Shown: positions 27,368 to 37,650 of the stretch, piece after piece
How the letters are laid out: every line of letters begins with the position of its first letter
Position numbering within the stretch: position 1 is the first letter of the stretch
Made by a program: the position numbers and the translations under genes
Origin: Campylobacter concisus
Lineage (GTDB): Bacteria; Campylobacterota; Campylobacteria; Campylobacterales; Campylobacteraceae
Length of the DNA stretch: 64,000 bases
NCBI RefSeq assembly: GCF_003049705.1
Contig: NZ_PIRF01000007.1
Coordinates: forward strand, 1-64,000
Direction of reading: 5' to 3'
Notes under the pieces: generated by a model
Told to the model about the DNA's origin: nothing
The model's input: only the letters and a program-made list of their open reading frames with translations
The model's database searches: none

Positions 27368-28593
27368 GCCAGTCACCAAACCGCTTAAAACCATTTTTTG
27401 AAAATTTAGAATTTGAGCAAAATGACGGCAAGATGATACTAAATTTTGGCCCACAGCACCCAAGCGCACATGGTCAGTTAAAGCTTGTGCTTGGGCTTGA
27501 TGGCGAAAAGGTCGTGCGTGCCATGCCAGAGGTTGGCTTCATGCACCGAGGCGTTGAAAAAATGGCTGAAAATATGACCTATCAGGAATTTATCCCAGTG
27601 ACTGATAGGGTTGATTACATCGCCTCAAGTGCGAATAACTACGCATTTTGCGCGGCTGTGGAGAAGCTTTGCGGTATCGAAGTTCCTCGCCGTGCGCAGA
27701 TCATTAGAGTGATGCTTTTGGAGCTAAACCGCATCAGTTCACACCTTTTATTTTTAGCTACGCATGCCCTTGACGTGGGGGCGATGAGCGTCTTTTTATA
27801 CGCATTTAGAGAGCGTGAATACGTCCTTGATCTAATAGAAAAATGCTGCGGCGCAAGGCTAACACATAGCTCGATAAGGATCGGTGGTGTGCCGCTTGAT
27901 CTGCCTGATGGCTGGTGCGAGGAGCTGCTTAAATTTTGCGAGAAATTTCCAAGCGACATCACGCTTTATGAAGATCTGCTAAGTGAAAATAGAATTTGGC
28001 AAGCAAGACTTGTTGATGTGGGCGTAATTAGCAAAGAGCTAGCCCTTAGTAGCGGCTGCTCTGGCGTCATGCTAAGAGCAAGCGGGATCGCACGTGATAT
28101 AAGAAAAGAAGAGTCTTATCTCATCTACGACGAGTTAGAATTTGACGTGCCTTACGCCACCAAGGGCGACTGCTACGCGAGATATCTACTTTATATGAAA
28201 GAGATGCGCGAGTGTGTGAAAATTTTAAAGCAGTGCGTTAGCAAGTATCAGACAAGTAGCCCCGCTATCATCGCCGACGCGCCAGAGTATGTGAGCGCCT
28301 CAAAAGAGCAGATAATGAGCCAAAACTACTCTTTGATGCAGCATTTTGTGCTGATAACTCAGGGGCTAAAGCCTCCAAAAGGTGAAATTTATTTTGCTAG
28401 CGAATCGCCAAAGGGCGAGCTTGGAATTTATATAAACTCAGATGGTAGTGCAAGCCCATATCGCCTAAAAATTCGTACACCTAGCTTTTGGCACTGCGCC
28501 ATTTACGAAGATTTATTAGTAGGTCAGTACGTCGCTGATGTCGCTACGATAATTGGTAGCACAAATATCATCTTAGGCGAGGTCGATAGATGA
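27364..28593 (+). CDS. nuoD: Complex I subunit NuoD
   Basis: The 49-kDa subunit forming the quinone pocket with NuoB, 409 residues. Motifs seen: GPQHPSAHGQLKL (about residue 29), EVGFMHRGVEKM and a C-terminal GSTNIILGEVDR. It starts with TTG, whose last two bases join the nuoC stop (TTGA), so translation is coupled. The next gene starts within its last codons. Confidence 0.97.
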   Translation: MSQSPNRLKPFFENLEFEQNDGKMILNFGPQHPSAHGQLKLVLGLDGEKVVRAMPEVGFMHRGVEKMAENMTYQEFIPVTDRVDYIASSANNYAFCAAVEKLCGIEVPRRAQIIRVMLLELNRISSHLLFLATHALDVGAMSVFLYAFREREYVLDLIEKCCGARLTHSSIRIGGVPLDLPDGWCEELLKFCEKFPSDITLYEDLLSENRIWQARLVDVGVISKELALSSGCSGVMLRASGIARDIRKEESYLIYDELEFDVPYATKGDCYARYLLYMKEMRECVKILKQCVSKYQTSSPAIIADAPEYVSASKEQIMSQNYSLMQHFVLITQGLKPPKGEIYFASESPKGELGIYINSDGSASPYRLKIRTPSFWHCAIYEDLLVGQYVADVATIIGSTNIILGEVDR

Positions 28594-28820
28594 GAAGGGT
28601 CGATCTTAGGCACTTAAAGAGTGAGTTTTTGAGCACTCTTGGACAGCAGATAAAGGCTAGCGAGGCTGGCGAAGTGATTATATTTTTATTTGAGATAGGC
28701 GATTTTAGCGGCGTGGCAAAGGCTATAAATTTAGCCTATAATCTAAACTGCGAAGTGATGAACTCGCTTAAATTTAACCAAGTTGATTGGGTATTAACCA
28801 TAAAAAAGGGCAAGATATGA
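28590..28820 (+). CDS. Small protein in the NuoE position
   Basis: A 76-residue protein between nuoD and nuoG, where NuoE is encoded in most bacteria. It has none of the four NuoE 2Fe-2S cysteines and is less than half the usual NuoE length. C. jejuni has a comparable small gene (Cj1575c) here, and its complex I takes electrons from flavodoxin instead of NADH. Inferred to be a structural substitute at the electron-input end. Overlaps nuoD and the next gene by 4 bases each. Confidence 0.88.
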   Translation: MRRVDLRHLKSEFLSTLGQQIKASEAGEVIIFLFEIGDFSGVAKAINLAYNLNCEVMNSLKFNQVDWVLTIKKGKI

Positions 28821-29527
28821 GATTTAATGATTTAATAGCAGGCAAAAGCTTAAGCATTGCAAATTTACTAAGCTTGAGTGATAAAAATTTAGCAAAAAAG
28901 ATAAAAGAGCACGAGTTTAAATACATTTCTTGCATCGAAGATAGCGAGCTTGGCGGCGAAAATTTAATCCGCTGCGAAATAGGCTCAATAAGCTACGTCT
29001 TAGCTCTTCTTTGCAAATACGCAAATTTATCTTGCGATGAGTTTTTTAGCGAGCTTGATGATGGACTGATAAGCGGCGAGTGCAATGTTGGTGAAGAGGA
29101 ATTTGAAGAGCTTGGCGAGTGGATAAAGGACGTTAAAAACATCGTTATTGATGATTCATTTTTTACTCATCCAGATAAAGATGCGATCTTTTGGTTACTT
29201 GAAATTTTAGGCAAAGATGTCGTTTTGGCTGGTGATTACAGGAAAGAATTTAATGATTATCACAAAATAGACGAGCTAAAAGAGCTTGAAAATTTTGACG
29301 GAGCGGTCGTTTATCTAAACAAAAATGCAAGTGATGAGATCGTAGGTGGCGTGCAATTTGGCATCGTAGCAAAGGCAAAAGATGGCGATATGCTAGAGCT
29401 TAAAGCAAAAGATTTTAGCGTGAAGGCAAAATTTAAACTAGACCATTCGTTAAAAGGCACAGTTGCGATACTTGGCGCAAAAGAATTTGATGGATACGCA
29501 TTTAAGCAAGTAGTAGTTAGTAAATGA
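28817..29527 (+). CDS. NuoF-position substitute subunit
   Basis: A 236-residue protein replacing NuoF. It has no FMN- or NADH-binding glycine motif and no cluster cysteine set; the few Cys residues are scattered. It corresponds in position and size to C. jejuni Cj1574c, which is required for flavodoxin-linked complex I activity. I start at the ATG overlapping the preceding stop (ATGA) and reject a start ten codons upstream inside the previous gene. The next gene, nuoG, overlaps by 4 bases. Confidence 0.86.
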   Translation: MRFNDLIAGKSLSIANLLSLSDKNLAKKIKEHEFKYISCIEDSELGGENLIRCEIGSISYVLALLCKYANLSCDEFFSELDDGLISGECNVGEEEFEELGEWIKDVKNIVIDDSFFTHPDKDAIFWLLEILGKDVVLAGDYRKEFNDYHKIDELKELENFDGAVVYLNKNASDEIVGGVQFGIVAKAKDGDMLELKAKDFSVKAKFKLDHSLKGTVAILGAKEFDGYAFKQVVVSK

Positions 29528-31824
29528 AAATAAGCATAAATGATCAAATTTTAGAAGCAGATGAGGGCGAGAGCATCCTAAATATTGCAAGGGCAAATGG
29601 AATTTATATCCCAGCTCTTTGCTATCTTAGCGGCTGCTCACCAACTCTTGCTTGTAGGCTTTGCATGGTCGAGGCAAACGGCAAAATAGTTTATAGCTGC
29701 AATGCCAAAGCAAAAGAGGATATGCAAATTTATACAAACACGCCAGAAATCGCTGCCGAGCGAAATGCGATCATGCAGACTTACTGCGTAAATCATCCGA
29801 TTCAATGTGGTGTTTGTGACAAAAGTGGCGAATGTGAACTACAAAATTTAACCACACATCTAAAAGTTAATGAGCAAAAATTTGCCATCGCCGATACGCA
29901 TAAACCGCATAAAAAATGGGGGCTAATCAACTATGATCCAGCTCTTTGCATAGTCTGCGAAAGATGTGTCACTGTTTGTAAGGATAGGATCGGAGAGAGT
30001 GCACTAAAGACCGTACCAAGGGGCGTTGAAGTGCCAAAAGAGCTAAAAGAGAGTATGCCAAAAGATGCCTATGCTGTTTTTAGCAAAATGCAAAAAAGCT
30101 TAATAGGCCCAAGCGTGGGCGAGAGTCTTGACTGCTCATTTTGCGGTGAGTGTATTAGCGTTTGCCCTACTGGAGCGCTTATTAGTTCGCATTTTCAATA
30201 TAGCACAAATATCTGGGAGCTAAACCCTATCCCAGCAGCAAATCCACATCAAAGCGACTGTGAGCTAATTTACTATGACGTAAAAGAAAAGAGCACTAGC
30301 GATAGAAGTAAGCAAATTTACCGCGTCAGCAATGATTTTACATTTGGCGAAATAAGTGGAGCAGCTAGGTTTGGCTATGACTTTCACAACGAGCTTGCCT
30401 GTAAAAATGAAGAAAAATTTGAAGAGATTGTTTTAAATATTAAAAATGGCGCGATCAAAAATATAAAATTTAATAGCTTCATCACGAACGAAGAGGCCCT
30501 TATTTTAGAGCGTTTAAGAGAGAAATTTGATCTAAATTTAATAAACAATGAAGCGCTAAATTATCAAAAATTTTTAAATAAATTTAGCGAATTTAGCGGG
30601 CTTAGCTCGTATAACGCAGACTATGAAGATATTAAAAATAGCGATTTTATCATCACTGCTGGCAGTTTCTTAAGACACGAAAGCCCAGTGACAAGCTTTA
30701 AGTTAAATAATGCTTTAAAAATGAATAAAGCAGCTGGAATTTACTTTCATCACATAGCTGATGAGATCGTTAAAAAATATTCTAAAAATTTTATCTATGC
30801 AACGCATGAAGCTGGAAAATTAGAGCAAATTTTACTTTTTATACTTAAAAACTGGGGTGAAAATTTACCTAGCGCACTTACATCAAAACTTGAAAATTTT
30901 GATAAAAATTTTGGCTTAGATGTACCAGCTTTAAGCGAGGGCAAAAGCAAATTTACGCTCATTTTAGGAAGCGATTTTTACACGGATGAAAATGCGAATT
31001 TACTAGCAGCACTTACTGGAGTGATCGCAAGAGCTACGCCTTTTCGTGTGATGCTAATACCACCACGCACAAACTCACTTGGCGTTGCTAAAATTTGCAC
31101 TCTTACAAGCGAGAAAAAGCCTGGCAAGACGCTTGGCTATAACGAAAATGGTGATTATAAATTTAGCATTTTTGAAGGCGATATCGATGCTAGCGCACTA
31201 AATCAGCAAGAAGGCACATTTACAAGCATAAATAATGCCTTAGTGCCAACAAATGTGGCGATACCGCACAAAGGTTATTTTCTAAACGATATCGCAAACG
31301 CACTTGGGCTAATGGCTAAAGATACGATTGATTACACGCCAAATTTACCAAAAGAAAAGGGTTATAAAGGCATTAAATTTGATGATTTAGAAAATTTTTA
31401 CGCAAACGACGGCACAAGTCACAGAGGCTACAAGCTTGAAATTTCAAATTTTATACCAAATGATGATATAGAGCCACTTTTAAAAGATAGCAAGAGTATA
31501 AATTCAAAAGACGATGAGGGACTTATAAATCTTGCAAATCCTATAAATTTGCCATCATTTTTTGCAAACTATGCCACACAAACAGCCAAAAGAGCGAAGC
31601 TTTATGCAAGTAGCGAATTTATGGCTAAATTTGAAATTTCACAAAATGAAGCGATTATTTTAGAAAAAGATGGGCATAAGCTTGCCATCTGCGTGGAGCT
31701 TGATAGTGAGCTTGGCGGAGTTGGTGCATATTTAGGTGATTATGACGATAAGCTTGATGTGGAGGTTATATTTAATGGCAAAAGCTACGCCGCAGTTAAA
31801 ATCGTAAAGGCAAAAGATGAGTGA
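29524..31824 (+). CDS. nuoG: Complex I subunit NuoG
   Basis: The iron-sulfur chain subunit, 766 residues. An N-terminal 2Fe-2S ferredoxin domain (CYLSGC, ACRLCMVEANGK), the NuoG motif HPIQCGVCDKSGECELQN, and two 4Fe-4S motifs (CIVCERCVTVCKDRIG, CSFCGECISVCPTGAL) fill the first ~225 residues. The rest is a divergent molybdopterin-oxidoreductase-like domain without visible cofactor residues. It carries electrons from the input module toward NuoI. Overlaps nuoH by 8 bases. Confidence 0.95.
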   Translation: MKISINDQILEADEGESILNIARANGIYIPALCYLSGCSPTLACRLCMVEANGKIVYSCNAKAKEDMQIYTNTPEIAAERNAIMQTYCVNHPIQCGVCDKSGECELQNLTTHLKVNEQKFAIADTHKPHKKWGLINYDPALCIVCERCVTVCKDRIGESALKTVPRGVEVPKELKESMPKDAYAVFSKMQKSLIGPSVGESLDCSFCGECISVCPTGALISSHFQYSTNIWELNPIPAANPHQSDCELIYYDVKEKSTSDRSKQIYRVSNDFTFGEISGAARFGYDFHNELACKNEEKFEEIVLNIKNGAIKNIKFNSFITNEEALILERLREKFDLNLINNEALNYQKFLNKFSEFSGLSSYNADYEDIKNSDFIITAGSFLRHESPVTSFKLNNALKMNKAAGIYFHHIADEIVKKYSKNFIYATHEAGKLEQILLFILKNWGENLPSALTSKLENFDKNFGLDVPALSEGKSKFTLILGSDFYTDENANLLAALTGVIARATPFRVMLIPPRTNSLGVAKICTLTSEKKPGKTLGYNENGDYKFSIFEGDIDASALNQQEGTFTSINNALVPTNVAIPHKGYFLNDIANALGLMAKDTIDYTPNLPKEKGYKGIKFDDLENFYANDGTSHRGYKLEISNFIPNDDIEPLLKDSKSINSKDDEGLINLANPINLPSFFANYATQTAKRAKLYASSEFMAKFEISQNEAIILEKDGHKLAICVELDSELGGVGAYLGDYDDKLDVEVIFNGKSYAAVKIVKAKDE

Positions 31825-32812
31825 AACACTATTTTTTGTGCTAAGCACTATCGTTAAAGCAGTCGTCATCTTAGCCGTCATGGCAAGCCTTGCAGGACTA
31901 GCAACTTACGCTGAGAGAAAGGTATTAGCCTACATGCAGCGCCGCGTAGGACCTGATATGGTGGGACCTGCTGGAATTTTACAGATAGTAGCTGACATGA
32001 TAAAACTCTTTACAAAAGAGGACATCGTACCAGCAAATACGAATAAATTTATCTTTTTAATAGCTCCACTAATATCAGCTATTGCTGCATTTGCAGCACT
32101 TGCACCTGTGCCGTTTTTGCCTGAGTTTGAAATTTTTGGACATACATTACGTCCGATTCTCTCAGATATAAATGTTGGTATTTTATACATCGCTGGTGTT
32201 GCTTCGGTTTGCGTCTTCTCTCCACTTGCAGCAGGTCTTGCTAGCTATAATAAATTTGCACTAATTAGCGCAGCTCGCGCAGTAGTCTCACTTCTTAGTT
32301 TCGAAATAGTCGCTGGCATGGCTCTTTTAAGCGTCGTAATGGTAACTAGCTCACTCTCACTTGTGGATATAAACAACTATCAAAAAGGAATTTTTGGCTG
32401 GCTTATATTCAAGCAGCCCCTTGCCTTTTTACTCTTTTTAATAGCAAGCTTCGTGGAGTGCAACAGAACTCCATTTTGCTTAACAGAAAACGAAACAGAG
32501 ATAGTAGCAGGCTATGGCACCGAGTATAGCGGCATGAGATGGGCGATGTTTTTCATCGGCGAATACACAAATATGATCGCTGCTAGCATCATCATTACGA
32601 TTTTATTTTTAGGCGGATTTAACGAATTTTTATTTATCCCAGGTGCTTTGATGATCATCTTAAAATCAAGCATTGTCTTTTTCTTTTTTCTTTGGGTAAG
32701 GGCTTCATGGGCACATTTAAGAGTTGATCAGTTAAGTGCATTTTGCTGGAAAATTTTGCTTCCGCTTGGAATTTTAAATATCGTAATCACTGGCTTTATG
32801 CTACTAATCTAA
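31817..32812 (+). CDS. nuoH: Complex I subunit NuoH
   Basis: Membrane subunit H, 331 residues, eight or nine helices, forming the quinone entry and the joint between the two arms. Conserved motifs: ERKVLAYMQRRVGP (about residue 33), KEDIVP, and the loop CNRTPFCLTENETEIVAGYGTE, with the acidic residues typical of the family. Confidence 0.97.
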   Translation: MSETLFFVLSTIVKAVVILAVMASLAGLATYAERKVLAYMQRRVGPDMVGPAGILQIVADMIKLFTKEDIVPANTNKFIFLIAPLISAIAAFAALAPVPFLPEFEIFGHTLRPILSDINVGILYIAGVASVCVFSPLAAGLASYNKFALISAARAVVSLLSFEIVAGMALLSVVMVTSSLSLVDINNYQKGIFGWLIFKQPLAFLLFLIASFVECNRTPFCLTENETEIVAGYGTEYSGMRWAMFFIGEYTNMIAASIIITILFLGGFNEFLFIPGALMIILKSSIVFFFFLWVRASWAHLRVDQLSAFCWKILLPLGILNIVITGFMLLI

Positions 32813-32820
32813 GGCGAAAA

Positions 32821-33438
32821 ATGAGTGAGAAAAAATATATTTTAATAGATGAAAAGTTAAAGCCAAAGAGTGCGTTTGATAAATTTAAGCACTTCATCGC
32901 TATCACATTTAAGCCTGATCTTTTGATCGGACTAAAAGTCACGATAAAGCAGATGCTCTTTAGCAAGTCACATACTTTAAAATACCCTATGCAAAAGATG
33001 GAGCTAAATGCTAGATATAGGGGCATTCACAAGCTTTTAAAATTTGTTGAAAGTGAAAATGAACGTTGCATTGGATGCGGGCTATGTGAGAAAATTTGCG
33101 TTAGCAACTGCATTTCGATGAAAACTTCACTTGGCGAAGATGGCCGCAAAAAGGTCGCAAGCTACTCGATAAATTTAAGTAGATGCGTGTATTGTGGATT
33201 TTGCGCTGATGTTTGCCCTGAGCTTGCGATAGTCTGCGGGCAAGAGTACGAAGTTGCTAGCGAGAGCAGGATTATATTTGGCACAAAAGATGAGTTTTTG
33301 ACAAAAGATAAATTTTTAAAAGATCAAAGCGAGTTTGAAGGATACGGAGCGCTTCCTAAAAATGCTGATAGCTTAATCAAAAAGACACCAAATGCATTTA
33401 TAAGCGAAAATGAAAATGAGACAAAAAGTGATGAGTAG
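32821..33438 (+). CDS. nuoI: Complex I subunit NuoI
   Basis: The 23-kDa subunit with clusters N6a and N6b, 205 residues. Two 4Fe-4S motifs are visible: CIGCGLCEKICVSNC (about residue 82) and CVYCGFCADVCPE (about residue 121). The frame is open 26 codons upstream into nuoH; the ATG at 32821 after AAGGCG is the better start. The C-terminal tail is longer and Asn/Glu/Lys-rich. Confidence 0.96.
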   Translation: MSEKKYILIDEKLKPKSAFDKFKHFIAITFKPDLLIGLKVTIKQMLFSKSHTLKYPMQKMELNARYRGIHKLLKFVESENERCIGCGLCEKICVSNCISMKTSLGEDGRKKVASYSINLSRCVYCGFCADVCPELAIVCGQEYEVASESRIIFGTKDEFLTKDKFLKDQSEFEGYGALPKNADSLIKKTPNAFISENENETKSDE

Positions 33439-33461
33439 TATAAATTTTAAAAGGGCAAAAG

Positions 33462-33998
33462 ATGTATGAGAGCTTTGCATTTTATCTTTTTAGCGCCTTG
33501 GTTTTAGCTAGTTTTTCTTTTAGTGTATTTTGTAAAAACGCACTAAATGCAGTCTCTGCGCTAGCTGCTGGCATGGTTTTTATCTCGGCTATATTTTTCT
33601 TACTTGGAGCAGAATTTCTAGGCGTAGTGCAGATCATCGTATACACAGGTGCTGTGGTCGTTTTATATGCATTTGCGATGATGTTTTTTGATAGCAGTAA
33701 AGAGTGCGAGCCAAAAAGTAGCAAAAAAGCAAAGATCACTATCTATTTTTTAAGTAGCTTTATAGCGCTTCTTTTGATATTTATATTTTTAGCTCCTATT
33801 TATGGTGCAAAATTTGATGGATTAAGTCCCATTACTAGCGAGCTTGGCAACATCGAAGCGGTTGGAATTTTGCTCTTTAGCAAGTATCTGCTAGCCTTTG
33901 AGATGTGCGCCATCATGTTACTTGTGGCGATGGTGGCTGGCATCATCTTGATACATAAAGATATGAACGCGCAAAGCAGCCTTGAGGAGATGCTATGA
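33462..33998 (+). CDS. nuoJ: Complex I subunit NuoJ
   Basis: Membrane subunit J, 178 residues with five predicted helices. The third carries the family pattern EFLGVVQIIVYTGAVVVLYAF, here with the pi-bulge region conserved. Overlaps nuoK by 4 bases. Confidence 0.95.
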   Translation: MYESFAFYLFSALVLASFSFSVFCKNALNAVSALAAGMVFISAIFFLLGAEFLGVVQIIVYTGAVVVLYAFAMMFFDSSKECEPKSSKKAKITIYFLSSFIALLLIFIFLAPIYGAKFDGLSPITSELGNIEAVGILLFSKYLLAFEMCAIMLLVAMVAGIILIHKDMNAQSSLEEML

Positions 33999-34297
33999 TA
34001 GGGCTTACTCACTACCTCATCCTTGCAAGTCTGGTCTTTGTCATAGGGCTAATTGGCATAATGCGAAGAAGAAATTTGATCATGCTATTTTTCTCAAGTG
34101 AAATTTTACTAAACTCGGCAAATATCGCACTTGCTGCCATTTCAAAATACCACTTTGATCTAACCGGGCAAATAGTTGCATTTTTTATAGTTGCTATCGC
34201 TGCTAGCGAGGTCGCTGTGGGGCTTGGCCTGCTCGTGCTTTGGTATAAAAAGACTGGCAGCATTAGCCTAGATTCGATGACAAATATGAAAGGCTAA
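33995..34297 (+). CDS. nuoK: Complex I subunit NuoK
   Basis: Membrane subunit K, 100 residues, three helices. The two conserved acidic residues of the proton path are present: Glu in FFSSEILLNSANIAL (helix 2) and Glu in AIAASEVAVGLGL (helix 3). Lies 3 bases before nuoL. Confidence 0.96.
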   Translation: MIGLTHYLILASLVFVIGLIGIMRRRNLIMLFFSSEILLNSANIALAAISKYHFDLTGQIVAFFIVAIAASEVAVGLGLLVLWYKKTGSISLDSMTNMKG

Positions 34298-34300
34298 GAG

Positions 34301-36139
34301 ATGACTTTATTTTGCATTTCACTATTTTTCCCGCTTCTTAGTTTTATCGTTTCTGGACTTTTTTCACATAGTAGTAAAAATTTTTTACTTGGTATCTTTT
34401 GCTCACTTTTAATGATAATTAGCACAACCGCTTCACTCATGCTAACAGCTAGCCTTGGCATAGATGAACCGCTAAATTTATCACTAAAAGAATTTATAAA
34501 TTTTGGCGGTCTGGGTTTAAATTTTGGCTTCTATCTTGACGCCATTAGCCTTGTTATGCTTAGCACTGTTGGCGTGGTCGCAAGCATCGTGCATATCTAC
34601 TCAGTTGGCTATATGAAAGATGATGCGAGCTTTAACCGCTTTTTTAGTTATCTTGGGCTCTTTGTCTTTTGTATGAACGTCCTTGTCTCAAGCGATAACT
34701 TTATAGGGCTCTTTATCGGCTGGGAGGGTGTTGGACTTTGCTCTTGGCTACTCATTGGCTTTTGGTATAAAAAGCCTAGTGCAAACGTCGCTGCAAACGA
34801 AGCATTTATAATGAATAGGGTTGCTGATCTGGCCATGCTTATTGGTATTTTTTATATATTTTATAGCTTTGGCTCACTTAAATTTAGTGAGGTTTTTAAC
34901 GCTAGAAGCGACTTTTCTGGGCTAAATTTAGGCATCATTGCAACACTTCTTTTTATAGGCGCCATGGGTAAAAGCGCTCAGTTTCCATTTCACACCTGGC
35001 TTGCAAACGCCATGGAGGGGCCAACTCCGGTCTCTGCACTCATTCACGCAGCGACCATGGTAACAGCTGGCGTCTATCTAGTCATACGTGCAAATTTTAT
35101 CTTTATAAACGCGCCTGAAATGTCGCACTTTATCGCTTACCTTGGCACATTTGTAGCGATATTTGCAGCTAGCATTGCGCTTGTGCATAACGACCTTAAA
35201 AAGATTATCGCCTACTCGACACTTTCGCAGCTTGGATATATGTTTGTAGCAGCTGGACTTGGCGCTTATAAGATCGCACTTTTTCACCTTGTCACGCACG
35301 CATTTTTCAAGTCGCTTCTATTTTTATGCGCTGGCAACGTTATGCACGCGATGAATGACGAGCTAAATATCAAAAAAATGGGCGGACTTTATAAATTTAT
35401 GAAGCCAACTGCGCTCCTTTCTATCATCGCAAGCTGCGCGCTGGCAGGATTTTATCCATTTGCTGGCTTTTTCTCTAAAGATAAAATTTTAGAGGTTGCC
35501 TTTAGTGAAAATAAATTTTTATGGATCATTTTACTCTTTGGTGCGGTGCTTACGGCATTTTATAGCTTTAGGCTTGTTATGCTCGTCTTTTTTACAAAGC
35601 CAAAGAGCGAGAAACACGTGCATGAAGCTAAAAACTATATGCTAGCTGGCATGGGCGTACTTGGAATTCTCTCAGTCATAAGTGGCTTTTTTTGGAGCAA
35701 CTTTAGTGAGTTTTTAGAAAAAAGTTTAAAAGATTTTCCACTAAATTTATCTCACGGTAGTGAAATTTTCTTGCTCGTTTTAACACTTAGCCTAGTGCTA
35801 GCAAGTGCTGGCTTTGCTATATTTGCCTATAAAAGAGAAATTTTTAAAGAGAATATTTGCGAGAGCAGAGCTTATAAGATTTTACAAAATGCCTACTTTA
35901 TCCCAAAATTTTATGAGAAATTTTTTATAAATGGCTACGCTTTTATCTCTCAAATTTGTAAGAAATTTGACGAGATAATAATCGATCGTAGTGTCGATCT
36001 AGTCGCAATGGTGCTAAATAAATTTGCATATCTTGCAAATAAAATGCAAAGTGGCGATCTAAGCATCATGCTTAGGTTTATGGTCGCAGGATTTGTCTTG
36101 CTTTTAAGCTTTATATTTTTATTAAACGGAGCCAAATAA
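34301..36139 (+). CDS. nuoL: Complex I subunit NuoL
   Basis: Distal proton-pumping antiporter-like subunit, 612 residues. Core motifs: IGWEGVGLCSWLLIGFW with the key Glu (about residue 144), the Lys-bearing helix GAMGKSAQFPFHTWLANAME (about residue 226) and HAATMVTAGVYL. The C-terminal part has the extra helices and lateral arm expected of NuoL. Its last base is the first base of nuoM (TAATG). Confidence 0.97.
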   Translation: MTLFCISLFFPLLSFIVSGLFSHSSKNFLLGIFCSLLMIISTTASLMLTASLGIDEPLNLSLKEFINFGGLGLNFGFYLDAISLVMLSTVGVVASIVHIYSVGYMKDDASFNRFFSYLGLFVFCMNVLVSSDNFIGLFIGWEGVGLCSWLLIGFWYKKPSANVAANEAFIMNRVADLAMLIGIFYIFYSFGSLKFSEVFNARSDFSGLNLGIIATLLFIGAMGKSAQFPFHTWLANAMEGPTPVSALIHAATMVTAGVYLVIRANFIFINAPEMSHFIAYLGTFVAIFAASIALVHNDLKKIIAYSTLSQLGYMFVAAGLGAYKIALFHLVTHAFFKSLLFLCAGNVMHAMNDELNIKKMGGLYKFMKPTALLSIIASCALAGFYPFAGFFSKDKILEVAFSENKFLWIILLFGAVLTAFYSFRLVMLVFFTKPKSEKHVHEAKNYMLAGMGVLGILSVISGFFWSNFSEFLEKSLKDFPLNLSHGSEIFLLVLTLSLVLASAGFAIFAYKREIFKENICESRAYKILQNAYFIPKFYEKFFINGYAFISQICKKFDEIIIDRSVDLVAMVLNKFAYLANKMQSGDLSIMLRFMVAGFVLLLSFIFLLNGAK

Positions 36140-37650
36140 TGCTAAGTGTCATCATATTTTTCCCAGCAATAAGCGCAATACTTGGCTTTTTGATAGAAAA
36201 TAAAAGCATAAAATTTTATGGAGCAAGCATCGCTTTAATCGAGCTTTTGCTAACGCTTTTTATTTGTTTTAATGTTGATTTTAAAGGCTACTACTTTGTT
36301 TTAACGCATCAAGTCCCACTCATACCGAGCCTAAATATCAGCTATTTTGTGGGCATCGACACCATCTCTCTTGTGCTTATAGTCCTTAGCGCATTTATGA
36401 GTTTCATCTCTATCGCAGCCCTTAGCGATGATGGAAATTTAAAGCACCTTGTTATTAGCGTGCTATTTTTAGAGAGCACGATGATGGGCGTCTTTAGCGC
36501 GCTTGATATGATCTTGTTTTATAGCTTTTGGGAGCTTAGTCTCATACCGCTTCTTTATATCATCGGCGCATTTGGTAGCAAAAATAGAATTTACGCTGCG
36601 ATTAAATTTTTCATCTACACATTTTTAGGCTCTGTCTTTATGCTAGTAGCGATAATTTTTATCGGCTATCTGTGCTATCAAAAAAGCGGCGTCTTTAGCT
36701 TTAACTTGCTTGATTGGTACAAGCTTGGTATTGGTCAAAATGCTCAAATTTGGCTATTTTTAGCATTTTTCTTTGCTTTTGGCGTGAAAACTCCGCTATT
36801 TCCATTTCACACGTGGCTACCTTACGCGCACGGACAGGCTCCGACTATCGGCTCTGTGCTACTTGCTAGCGTACTTTTAAAGATGGGCACTTACGGCTTT
36901 GTGAGATTTTCGCTCCCACTTTTTCCAGATGCGAGCCTGCTTTTAAGCGGCTTTGTCTGCATTATAGCCATCATCATGATCATCTACGCAGCCCTTGTTG
37001 CCTATGCGCAAAGCGATATGAAGCAAGTGATCGCTTATAGCTCCATTTCACACATGGGTGTCATCATGCTTGGCATCTTTTCACTAAATTTAATAGGCCT
37101 TGGCGGCTCAATATTTTTAATGATAAGCCACGGCATCGTTAGTGGCGCGCTATTTTTGTTAGTTGGCGTAATCTATGAGAGGGCTCACACAAAAGAAATT
37201 TGCGAATTTGGCGGCCTTGCCAAGGTGATGCCAAAGTATGCGCTTATATTTTTTATAGCAACGCTTGCAAGTATCGGCCTGCCACTAACGATTGGCTTTG
37301 TGGGCGAGTTTTTGAGTCTACTTGGCGTATTTAAGCTAAACAAGCTCTTTGCGCTACTTGGTGGCTTTAGCATCATCGTGGGCGCTGTTTATATGCTAGT
37401 GCTTTATAAGAGGGTCTTTTTTGGCGAGTGCAAGGAGAAAAATTTAAGTCTAAAAGATCTAAATTTTAAAGAGTTAGCCGCTCTTGTGCCACTTTGCTTG
37501 CTCATAATCATTCTTGGCATCGCACCAAATTTGATCCTAAAGCCACTTGAGCCAAGCATGCAAAATATAATAAATAAAATGCAAACTAGAGCGTTAGATA
37601 GCGACACAAAGGATAAAATTTCATCTTTAAATGGTGGGAGCAAACTATGA
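36139..37650 (+). CDS. nuoM: Complex I subunit NuoM
   Basis: Antiporter-like proton-pumping subunit, 503 residues, about 14 helices. The key Glu lies in FYSFWELSLIPLLYIIG (about residue 134) and the key Lys in FGVKTPLFPFHTWLPYAH (about residue 217). Overlaps nuoL by one base and nuoN by four. Confidence 0.97.
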   Translation: MLSVIIFFPAISAILGFLIENKSIKFYGASIALIELLLTLFICFNVDFKGYYFVLTHQVPLIPSLNISYFVGIDTISLVLIVLSAFMSFISIAALSDDGNLKHLVISVLFLESTMMGVFSALDMILFYSFWELSLIPLLYIIGAFGSKNRIYAAIKFFIYTFLGSVFMLVAIIFIGYLCYQKSGVFSFNLLDWYKLGIGQNAQIWLFLAFFFAFGVKTPLFPFHTWLPYAHGQAPTIGSVLLASVLLKMGTYGFVRFSLPLFPDASLLLSGFVCIIAIIMIIYAALVAYAQSDMKQVIAYSSISHMGVIMLGIFSLNLIGLGGSIFLMISHGIVSGALFLLVGVIYERAHTKEICEFGGLAKVMPKYALIFFIATLASIGLPLTIGFVGEFLSLLGVFKLNKLFALLGGFSIIVGAVYMLVLYKRVFFGECKEKNLSLKDLNFKELAALVPLCLLIIILGIAPNLILKPLEPSMQNIINKMQTRALDSDTKDKISSLNGGSKL

